Below, piece after piece: positions 1-4,300 of a stretch of DNA of 5,057 bases. Both the position numbers and the translations under genes were made by a program. Every line of letters begins with the position of its first letter. Position 1 is the stretch's first letter. The stretch spans positions 1-5,057 of the forward strand of contig JAICPV010000215.1 in assembly GCA_025929655.1 (NCBI GenBank), written 5' to 3'. This DNA is from Pyrinomonadaceae bacterium. Its GTDB lineage: Bacteria; Acidobacteriota; Blastocatellia; Pyrinomonadales; Pyrinomonadaceae. Under the pieces are notes generated by a model. The model worked only from the letters and a program-made list of their open reading frames with translations. It was not told the origin of the DNA and searched no databases.

Positions 1-131
1 AGGATTATAAGCGCCGCCGGGATAGAGCCTTTGGTAAAATCGCGCTTGGTTCCGATGAACGCTTCGCGCAGCACTCCCGTGACTGAATTATTTACCGCCT
101 CCGCAGACGGAGTTTCTCTAAGATTTTCCAT
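1..131 (-). CDS. MATE-family efflux transporter, N-terminal fragment (continues past left edge)
   Basis: Reading the minus strand from ATG at 131-129, an open frame runs to the window edge (43 codons). It gives a hydrophilic N-terminus starting MENLRETPSAEAVNN, then VLREAFIGTKRDFTKGSI and the start of a hydrophobic stretch (PAALIIL). The pattern of a short cytoplasmic leader, G-T-x-x-D-[YF]-T-x-G-S-I and then the first membrane helix is what I remember from acidobacterial MATE (multi-antimicrobial extrusion) proteins, which export drugs or metabolites using H+ or Na+ gradients. That is family knowledge, not a search. No good Shine-Dalgarno precedes the ATG; it is chosen because it is the only ATG fitting the family N-terminus. 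The plus strand is also open here (1-162) but gives no recognisable protein. The fragment does not reach any helix with known functional residues, so substrate and coupling ion cannot be inferred. Confidence 0.7.
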   Translation of the reverse strand, partial: MENLRETPSAEAVNNSVTGVLREAFIGTKRDFTKGSIPAALII

Positions 132-159
132 AGAAACTAAATTTGAAGCAGTGAAAGAG

Positions 160-176
160 TGACACTTGACGTGCCA
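160..176. promoter_or_regulatory. Imperfect palindrome upstream of the MATE gene (possible operator)
   Basis: TGACAC and GTGCCA are separated by 5 bases (TTGAC), an inverted repeat with one mismatch lying about 30-45 bases upstream of the MATE start codon. Size and placement would suit a dimeric repressor such as those often controlling efflux pumps. Nothing beyond symmetry and position supports this, and a short imperfect palindrome can arise by chance. Confidence 0.2.
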
Positions 177-181
177 AGGGC

Positions 182-220
182 CGTCCGAAAGAATGACAAA
201 TTCGTTCGTCAATTCGGACG
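182..220. other. Inverted repeat / hairpin, 8-bp perfect arms
   Basis: CGTCCGAA at 182-189 is matched by TTCGGACG at 213-220. Inside it TGAC (194-197) pairs with GTCA (208-211) around a 10-base loop. It is not followed by a T-run in either direction, so it is not an intrinsic terminator. It could be RNA structure or a protein site between the divergent genes. A weak sigma70-like pair, TTGACG (166-171) and AAGAAT (189-194) with 17-base spacing, overlaps it on the plus strand. Confidence 0.35.
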
Positions 221-393
221 CTTCGTTGCGGAGTGTTTAGACAATGGCCGGACGCATAATTTGAAGAAATTAACACAAGTGACAAATCGATTGCAATGCT
301 GCAGCGACCGTACGCTCTTTGGAACGCGGGCATCGGTCGGCATCACCGCCGCGGCATCCGCGAGCGGGAATTCTTAGCCCGCAAGAACAGACG

Positions 394-415
394 GTGATCG
401 ATTCATCACTTTTTT
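394..415 (+). terminator. Weak intrinsic-terminator-like hairpin
   Basis: GTGAT (394-398) pairs with ATCAC (405-409) across a six-base loop and is followed directly by six Ts (410-415). The stem is short and AT-rich, so it would be a weak terminator. No plus-strand gene ends just upstream, so it either insulates the next promoter, ends an unrecognised small transcript, or is chance. Confidence 0.35.
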
Positions 416-416
416 G

Positions 417-445
417 TTGCTTATTTGAAATTTGAAATCTAAAAT
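417..445 (+). promoter_or_regulatory. Candidate sigma70-type promoter for the NpmA/KamB-like gene
   Basis: TTGCTT (417-422) and TAAAAT (440-445) are separated by 17 bases. This would start transcription near 452, just before the Shine-Dalgarno at 457-465 and ATG 470, giving a coherent layout. The -35 is only half matched; the -10 matches five of six positions. The -10 is the one divergent unit of the heptad repeat at 425-452. Confidence 0.4.
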
Positions 446-452
446 CTGAAAT
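425..452 (+). repeat. Four-copy heptad tandem repeat, consensus YTGAAAT
   Basis: Units are TTGAAAT (425-431), TTGAAAT (432-438), CTAAAAT (439-445) and CTGAAAT (446-452). As far as I recall, runs of this kind are common between genes in some Acidobacteriota. Here the third unit doubles as a likely -10 element. Confidence 0.75.
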
Positions 453-456
453 CACT

Positions 457-465
457 GGGGGTGAT
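457..465 (+). promoter_or_regulatory. Strong Shine-Dalgarno pointing to ATG 470, not ATG 516
   Basis: GGGGGTGAT closely matches the anti-Shine-Dalgarno complement (GGAGGTGAT). Its core lies about 8 bases before ATG 470, an ideal distance. It is the strongest ribosome-binding site on the plus strand of the window and identifies 470 as the original start of the methyltransferase gene; the currently open frame starts 46 bases later with no site of its own. Confidence 0.6.
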
Positions 466-469
466 ACTT

Positions 470-548
470 ATGATAAAAACCATCCGGGGCAGTACTATTT
501 AGTAACTGTCCAAGAATGAATTCGAAGACCTCATTGCCCCGTATCGGC
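470..548 (+). pseudogene. Disrupted original N-terminus of the NpmA/KamB-like methyltransferase (or 10-codon leader ORF)
   Basis: From ATG 470 the frame reads MIKTIRGSTI, then TAG (500-502) and TAA (503-505), then in the same frame LSKNEFEDLIAPYR up to about 547. This matches the family N-terminal beta-hairpin and first helix as I remember them: NpmA has a G-x-x-x-x-x-LSKDEL stretch, and KamB has G-K-R-V-Q-E-F-S-x-x-E-F-E. The Gly-to-Leu/Phe spacing is identical, six residues. The two stops sit where KamB has Gln-Glu, and CAG to TAG and GAA to TAA are each single-base changes. To join the intact core (frame of 516) one base must be removed around 545-548. So there are two nonsense codons plus a frameshift within about 80 bases. 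The alternative is a real leader peptide ending in tandem stops 10 bases before ATG 516. Confidence 0.65.
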
Positions 549-1127
549 GAGGGAATTGTGATGGACATTGGGACGGGCGACGGCCGCTATGTGTCGGCTG
601 CTGCCCGGGCCGATCCGAACAAATTCTTCATCGGGATCGACGCGAACGTAAAACCGCTCGAAAAACCGTCGATGCGGGCAACGAGGAAACCTAACAAAGG
701 CGGCCTGCCGAACGCGATGTTCGTTCAGGCCGCCGTTGAATTTTTACCTGAAGAATTCGCCGGCGTCGCAGACGAGATACATATCCATTTCCCGTGGGGA
801 AGCTTGCTCAAGGCGGTCGCAACAGGGGACGGTGTAATTCTGAATTCGCTGCGTGGAATTGCTGCTGAAAATTGCTTGCTCGAGATCGTGATCGGTGTCG
901 ATTCCGAACGGGACGCGACCGAATTGTCACGCCTGGACGTCCCTATATTATCTGACGGTTATTTCCGAAACACGCTTGCTTCACGCTACAATGCAGCGGG
1001 ATTCGAAACTGTTGATATCAGACAGTTAAGCCGCGACGAATGGTCTAAGATCGAAACTTCCTGGGCGCGAAAATTGAGCAGCGGCTCGACCCGCCTCGTG
1101 ACAATGCTTGTATTCCGTGCGAACTGA
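516..1127 (+). CDS. NpmA/KamB-family 16S rRNA (adenine-1408-N1)-methyltransferase homologue, N-terminally truncated frame
   Basis: A 203-residue SAM-dependent methyltransferase. Family members methylate N1 of A1408 in the 30S decoding site and give broad aminoglycoside resistance. Seen here: SAM motif I MDIGTGDGR (16-24; D17), IGID with acidic D42, the family hallmark KPNKGGLPN (58-66), AAVEFLP with E75, HFPWGSLL (91-98; W94) and ETSWARKL (180-187; W183), then R193. By alignment from memory, W94 and W183 correspond to NpmA W107 and W197, which hold the flipped target base, and R193 to R207. The frame lacks about 13 residues compared with NpmA (219 aa); these lie upstream in another frame (470-548). 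ATG 516 is the only start in the open frame after the stop at 474-476 and has no Shine-Dalgarno. The 3' end overlaps the next gene by 11 bases. Family assignment is strong; activity of this shortened form, and a resistance role, are unproven. Confidence 0.85.
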   Translation: MNSKTSLPRIGEGIVMDIGTGDGRYVSAAARADPNKFFIGIDANVKPLEKPSMRATRKPNKGGLPNAMFVQAAVEFLPEEFAGVADEIHIHFPWGSLLKAVATGDGVILNSLRGIAAENCLLEIVIGVDSERDATELSRLDVPILSDGYFRNTLASRYNAAGFETVDIRQLSRDEWSKIETSWARKLSSGSTRLVTMLVFRAN

Positions 1128-2214
1128 AAAATCAAAATTCGTTTTTAGGCGACTATCCGCGGTCCTCGTGCTTTCGATGGCATTCGCCTCGACAGCGATC
1201 TCGCAGCGGAATGAATTCGATCTACTCGTCGTCGGCGATTCGCTGATCTTCGGCCAAGGTCTTTTGGAGAAGGACAAGATCTACACGCACGTCGCCGAAT
1301 GGCTGCGATCATCGGGTCGCAATGTGAATTTGAAAATGAAAGCCCATTCGGGTTCGACACTGAAGTTTCACGCGAATGAGGCCGAAGCTTACCGAAAGGC
1401 GGGCCGCGAGGAAACTTACTATTACAAACCGGAAGTGAATGTTTCGTTTCCTAGCACGTGGAAACAGATCGAGGTAGCGTCGGATGAGTATCGAGCAGCA
1501 GGAAAATCCGGTGCGGATCTAATTCTGCTTTCGGGCTGCATCACGGATATAACGGTTGCGAAGGTGCTTGATCCGAAAGGCGATGACGACCTTCTAAAAC
1601 GCCAGGCCAAGCAGTATTGCTACGACGATATGCTCGACTTGTTGAACCACGCTGCGCGGCTGCACCCGCAGGCAACGGTCGCGGTCGTTGGATATTTTCC
1701 GATGATCTCGCCGAAGTCGAACGGCAAACGTCTATTCAACGGTTGGCTTGAGGCCCGAGGCACGAACCGGTTTTTCAAATGGATAATGAACAACCCGATC
1801 ACCCGCAAGCTGATCTTTCAAAAGATCGGGGACAGGGCGATCACGCGGTCACGAATCTGGTTCGAAGAATCGAACAAGCACCTTCGAGCCGCGGTAGATG
1901 ATCTCAACCGTCAGGTTGGCCGGAGCAGGGCCGTATTCGTGAGATCGCCGCTTACAGAGGACAATTCGGTCGAGGCGCCGAACACGATGCTTTTCAGGAT
2001 GCTGAAAAACGGAATTCCTGAAGATCCGATGTTTCTCGAGCGAGAGGCCGACTGCAACAAGGCGCTTACCGAATTAAAACGGTTGACAGGGCTCGAATAT
2101 CCGATCCGCTTTTGCGAGGTTGCAGGCGTCGGGCACCCAAACCCGCAAGGTGCTCGGAAATATGCTGAAGCGATTATCGCCGAATTGCCTGCGGTTTTGC
2201 GCTCGCGGCCGTAG
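1117..2214 (+). CDS. Exported SGNH/GDSL-type hydrolase
   Basis: A 365-residue protein. The N-terminus has basic residues (RTEKSKFVFRR), a hydrophobic core (LSAVLVLSMAFASTA) and a likely signal-peptidase site after AIS, so it is probably exported. SGNH hydrolases are esterases or lipases acting on acyl groups. Seen: block I VVGDSLIFG with nucleophile Ser42, block II HSGST with Gly79, block III LLSGCITDI (139-147), and block V GVGHPNPQGARKYA with His340. In block III the usual oxyanion Asn position is Thr, and the residue three before the His is Gly instead of Asp, though GHPNxxGA endings are familiar from a GDSL subgroup. GTG 1117 is chosen because it gives a compact signal peptide; TTG 1108 would add three residues and neither has a Shine-Dalgarno. 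It overlaps the methyltransferase end, suggesting co-transcription. Substrate unknown. Confidence 0.8.
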   Translation: MRTEKSKFVFRRLSAVLVLSMAFASTAISQRNEFDLLVVGDSLIFGQGLLEKDKIYTHVAEWLRSSGRNVNLKMKAHSGSTLKFHANEAEAYRKAGREETYYYKPEVNVSFPSTWKQIEVASDEYRAAGKSGADLILLSGCITDITVAKVLDPKGDDDLLKRQAKQYCYDDMLDLLNHAARLHPQATVAVVGYFPMISPKSNGKRLFNGWLEARGTNRFFKWIMNNPITRKLIFQKIGDRAITRSRIWFEESNKHLRAAVDDLNRQVGRSRAVFVRSPLTEDNSVEAPNTMLFRMLKNGIPEDPMFLEREADCNKALTELKRLTGLEYPIRFCEVAGVGHPNPQGARKYAEAIIAELPAVLRSRP

Positions 2215-2234
2215 GTTGAATTCCCGCCGTATTC

Positions 2235-2263
2235 TTTCCAACCCGACGCCCAGCGGATATAAT
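2235..2263 (+). promoter_or_regulatory. Sigma70-type promoter for mnmA, near-leaderless
   Basis: TTTCCA (2235-2240) and a perfect TATAAT (2258-2263) are separated by 17 bases. The expected transcription start is near 2270, only about six bases before ATG 2276, where there is no Shine-Dalgarno. This implies a (nearly) leaderless mnmA transcript and a promoter in the 61-base gap after the SGNH hydrolase gene. Confidence 0.55.
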
Positions 2264-2275
2264 CAAACGTTTGCG

Positions 2276-3430
2276 ATGAAGATAGCAGTGGCGATGAGCG
2301 GCGGCGTCGATAGTTCGGCGGCCGCTGCATTACTTCAAAGTCAGGGGCACGAGCTCGTCGGCTTCACGATGCAGCTGTGGAATCAGCGGCGCGGGATAAG
2401 CCTTGACGAGAACGGCGACCCTTTGCCGTCGCGCTGCTGTTCGCTCGATGATGTTTATGATGCTCGTCGAGTCGCCGGATCCCTTGGCATCCCGTTTTAC
2501 GTTTTGAATCTCGAGGAAGATTTCGAGCGCGATGTTGTCGAGCCGTTCGTTCAGAGCTATCTGTCGGGCGAGACGCCGATTCCGTGCGTCGCGTGCAATT
2601 CTCGTTTGAAGTTTGCCGCGCTCGACCGCATGGCGGTTTCGCTCGGTTGTGAAAAGGTCGCGACGGGACACTACGCTCGGGTCGAGTACGACGAGGCCGC
2701 AGATCGATACCGCTTGTTTCGTGGGACAAATCACGCGAAAGATCAAAGTTATTTTCTATGGGAACTGACCCAGGACCAGCTCTCTCGTGCGTACTTTCCG
2801 CTTGGCGAGATGCGGAAGGAGGATGTGCGAGAGATCATCCGTGAAGCCGATCCCGTGGTCGCAAAAAAGCAGGAATCGCAGGAGATCTGTTTTGTGCCCG
2901 ATGGAAAATACTCCGAGTTCATTGACCGGTACCTCGAGCACGAAGATCGTTTAGGTGAAATGCCCGCGGGCGGCGAGGTCGTTTCGACGGCCGGCGAAGT
3001 CGTGGGCGCCCATTCCGGAATTCATAGATACACGATCGGGCAGCGCCGCGGCCTCGGCATCGCTCACGAAAAGCCCCTGTACGTCGTGCAGATCGAGCGA
3101 GCGAAGAACCAGATCATCGTCGGTGAAGCGGACGAGTTGGAATCGATCGAATTCGTTGCGAAGGGCGTGAACTGGGTGGCGTTCGATCAACCGTCCGAAG
3201 CTGTACAAGCTGAAGTGAAGGTACGGTATCGACACGAACCGGCGCGGGCCACTATTCATCAGTTGCTTTCGGATAACAAGAATAAGAACCCGGTCGCTAC
3301 CGCTGCCGGTTCTGACAAAAGCGTGCGCATTGTGTTCGACGAACCGCAGCGGGCGATCACGCCGGGGCAGGCCACGATCTTCTACAATGGTGAAGAGGTC
3401 GTGGGCGGCGGGTGGATAACCAGGGAATAA
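2276..3430 (+). CDS. mnmA: tRNA-specific 2-thiouridylase MnmA
   Basis: A 384-residue cytoplasmic enzyme that adds sulfur to C2 of U34 in the tRNAs for Lys, Glu and Gln, using ATP and a persulfide relayed from cysteine desulfurase. Seen: PP-loop AMSGGVDSS (6-14) that binds ATP; TPIPCVACNSRLKF with the nucleophile Cys107 in the family position; ATGHYAR (129-135); KDQSYFLW (155-162); QEICFVPDG with the second catalytic Cys205; HRYTIGQRRGLGI (250-262); and the C-terminal barrel ending in DEPQRAITPGQATIFY. Length fits the family (about 360-385). ATG 2276 is chosen because the PP-loop then starts at residue 6; the frame is open back to 2120 but that part is unrelated and overlaps the preceding gene. 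Residues about 332-348 form an Asn/Lys/Ala-rich insertion in the C-terminal domain. It leads a tight three-gene run. Confidence 0.97.
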   Translation: MKIAVAMSGGVDSSAAAALLQSQGHELVGFTMQLWNQRRGISLDENGDPLPSRCCSLDDVYDARRVAGSLGIPFYVLNLEEDFERDVVEPFVQSYLSGETPIPCVACNSRLKFAALDRMAVSLGCEKVATGHYARVEYDEAADRYRLFRGTNHAKDQSYFLWELTQDQLSRAYFPLGEMRKEDVREIIREADPVVAKKQESQEICFVPDGKYSEFIDRYLEHEDRLGEMPAGGEVVSTAGEVVGAHSGIHRYTIGQRRGLGIAHEKPLYVVQIERAKNQIIVGEADELESIEFVAKGVNWVAFDQPSEAVQAEVKVRYRHEPARATIHQLLSDNKNKNPVATAAGSDKSVRIVFDEPQRAITPGQATIFYNGEEVVGGGWITRE

Positions 3431-3437
3431 AACACGT

Positions 3438-3626
3438 ATGTCAAAGGCCAAGAAGAGACCCAGCAAAGCTGCAAAAGCGGCGCAAAAACTTTTGAACGAA
3501 TCAAAGCTTTTGTCTGAAAAATCCGAGCGCGAAAAACAGAGCGGGCAGGAATTCAAGTCGTCCGTTGTTACCCCGCGCACAAATTCAACAGCTATCAAGC
3601 CGCGACCGCACAAGAAGCGCGGTTAG
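3438..3626 (+). CDS. Small, very basic protein of unknown function
   Basis: A 62-residue open frame starting 7 bases after mnmA and ending 2 bases before the next ATG; this snug fit argues that it is a real gene. It has 13 Lys and 5 Arg against 5 Glu and no Asp. The first half (about 9-34) is an Ala/Lys/Glu/Ser stretch likely to form a charged helix, and the second half is Ser/Thr/Pro-rich, ending PRPHKKRG. There is no signal peptide, membrane segment or cysteine. I do not recognise it. The charge suggests nucleic-acid or ribosome contact, which is inference. Only a weak purine-rich stretch (AGGGAATAA) precedes the start, so translation may be coupled to mnmA. It could also be a spurious frame. 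Confidence 0.6.
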   Translation: MSKAKKRPSKAAKAAQKLLNESKLLSEKSEREKQSGQEFKSSVVTPRTNSTAIKPRPHKKRG

Positions 3627-3628
3627 CG

Positions 3629-4234
3629 ATGACTAAATCCGAGCTTCGTCAGATATTTCTAGCAAAACGGGCTGCGCTGTCGGATCGCGAAGTTGCGGCG
3701 ATGAGCACCTCGATCGCGGACACATTTTTCTTTACGGTTAATGTGGCCGCCGTAAGAAATCTTCATTGTTATCTTCCGATAGAAAAATTCAGCGAACCGA
3801 ATACGAAATTGAACTTCGAGCGGGTCTGGCAGGAGTTTCCTGAAGCGACAACCACGGTGCCAAGGATCGATTTTGCGACCGGCGAATTGTCGAGCGTCGT
3901 GTATTCGTCGACCTGCCCGGTCGTGCAAAACAAATGGGGCGTGAACGAACCCGAGGGCGGGACGGTCTTGCACCCGGAAGCGATCGACGTCGCGATCGTG
4001 CCGCTGCTTTGTTTCGACGAGCGGGGATTCCGAGTCGGTTACGGGAAAGGCTATTACGATCGTTTTCTGGCGAAGTGCCGGCCGAGTTGTATAAAAGTCG
4101 GTTTGAACTTTTTCGCTCCGGTGGAAAAGATCGAGAACGTAAATGAATACGACGTGCCGCTTGATATATTCGTCACACCGGAAAACGTTTATCGAAGAAA
4201 CGAGCGAACGCAAAGTGACCAAAGACAAAAGTAA
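3629..4234 (+). CDS. fau: 5-formyltetrahydrofolate cyclo-ligase (5,10-methenyl-THF synthetase)
   Basis: A 201-residue cytoplasmic enzyme of folate metabolism that turns 5-formyl-THF into 5,10-methenyl-THF with ATP, recovering this inhibitory folate for the one-carbon pool. Seen: the N-terminal TKSELRQIFLAKRAALS with the basic residues typical of the family; CYLPIEKFSEPNT (47-59) in the substrate/ATP region; VPRID (77-81); KWGVNEP (102-108); VPLLCFDERGFRVGYGKGYY (124-143), continuing DRFL, the family signature; and VPLDIFVTPE (176-185) near the end. Length is normal (about 180-200). ATG 3629 lies 2 bases after the small basic gene, so it is probably in the mnmA operon. The last residues (RNERTQSDQRQK) are not conserved in the family, and the stop codon lies in the base of the downstream terminator. 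The symbols ygfA and MTHFS are also used. Confidence 0.93.
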   Translation: MTKSELRQIFLAKRAALSDREVAAMSTSIADTFFFTVNVAAVRNLHCYLPIEKFSEPNTKLNFERVWQEFPEATTTVPRIDFATGELSSVVYSSTCPVVQNKWGVNEPEGGTVLHPEAIDVAIVPLLCFDERGFRVGYGKGYYDRFLAKCRPSCIKVGLNFFAPVEKIENVNEYDVPLDIFVTPENVYRRNERTQSDQRQK

Positions 4235-4295
4235 AAAGTAAGAAGGCAAAACGAGGATTCCTATTTTTGCCTTTTTACTTTTGCCTTTTTACTTT
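4234..4295. terminator. Long bidirectional terminator hairpin between convergent fau and mscL
   Basis: Bases 4234-4251 pair with 4265-4282 in an 18-bp stem that has a single G-U pair (4242 with 4274) and no mismatch. The 13-base loop can add AGG/CCT pairs (4254-4256 with 4260-4262). A T-rich tail follows on the plus strand (to 4295) and a T-rich stretch also follows on the minus strand. Lying between two convergent stop codons (4234 and 4301), it probably ends both transcripts. The stem is AT-rich, so strength comes from length. Confidence 0.7.
4265..4292 (+). repeat. Perfect 14-bp tandem duplication, TTTTGCCTTTTTAC x2
   Basis: The unit at 4265-4278 is repeated exactly at 4279-4292. A third, inverted, slightly changed copy (GTAAGAAGGCAAAA, 4238-4251) forms the other arm of the terminator, preceded by a half copy GTAAAAA (4231-4237). 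The hairpin therefore looks built from an intergenic repeat family. Confidence 0.8.
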
Positions 4296-4300
4296 CTCGG

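Larger units (their letters stand above)
132..469. other. Divergent intergenic region without a recognised gene
   Basis: About 340 bases separate the leftward MATE gene from the rightward methyltransferase. I see no recognisable protein. The longest open frame (159-377, plus, GTG start) has no Shine-Dalgarno, no familiar motif and a low-complexity end. The region does hold an imperfect palindrome (160-176), an 8-bp inverted repeat (182-220), a GC-rich nested inverted repeat (326-382), a weak terminator-like hairpin (394-415), a heptad tandem repeat (425-452), and a promoter plus Shine-Dalgarno for the gene to the right. Some of this could belong to a small RNA or to the control of the MATE gene; neither is demonstrated. 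Confidence 0.6.

Noticed and set aside
1..162. Plus-strand open frame entering from the left edge, ending at TGA 160-162
   Set aside because: It gives no recognisable protein, while the minus strand over the same bases gives a MATE-like N-terminus with a proper ATG.
159..377. Plus-strand 72-codon frame with GTG start
   Set aside because: No Shine-Dalgarno, no recognisable motif, several Cys/Arg-rich and Ala/Ser-rich stretches typical of chance frames. Kept only as part of the unassigned intergenic region.
469..474. TATGAT as a -10 box for the methyltransferase
   Set aside because: It overlaps ATG 470 and lies after the Shine-Dalgarno at 457-465, so the start it implies would remove the best ribosome-binding site. 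TAAAAT at 440-445 fits better.
2120..2275. N-terminal extension of MnmA to 2120
   Set aside because: The added residues overlap the end of the hydrolase gene and have no MnmA similarity; ATG 2276 puts the PP-loop at the normal position.
1911..2330. Minus-strand frame (139 codons) across the hydrolase end and mnmA start
   Set aside because: Spans two real plus-strand genes and the mnmA promoter; no motif or ribosome-binding site.
2951..3613. Long minus-strand frame (220 codons) opposite mnmA and the small basic gene
   Set aside because: Antisense to the conserved MnmA reading frame; composition is that of a mirror frame with no family motif.
3659..4249. Minus-strand frame (196 codons) opposite the folate cyclo-ligase gene
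   Set aside because: Shadow of a clear gene on the other strand; no recognisable domain.
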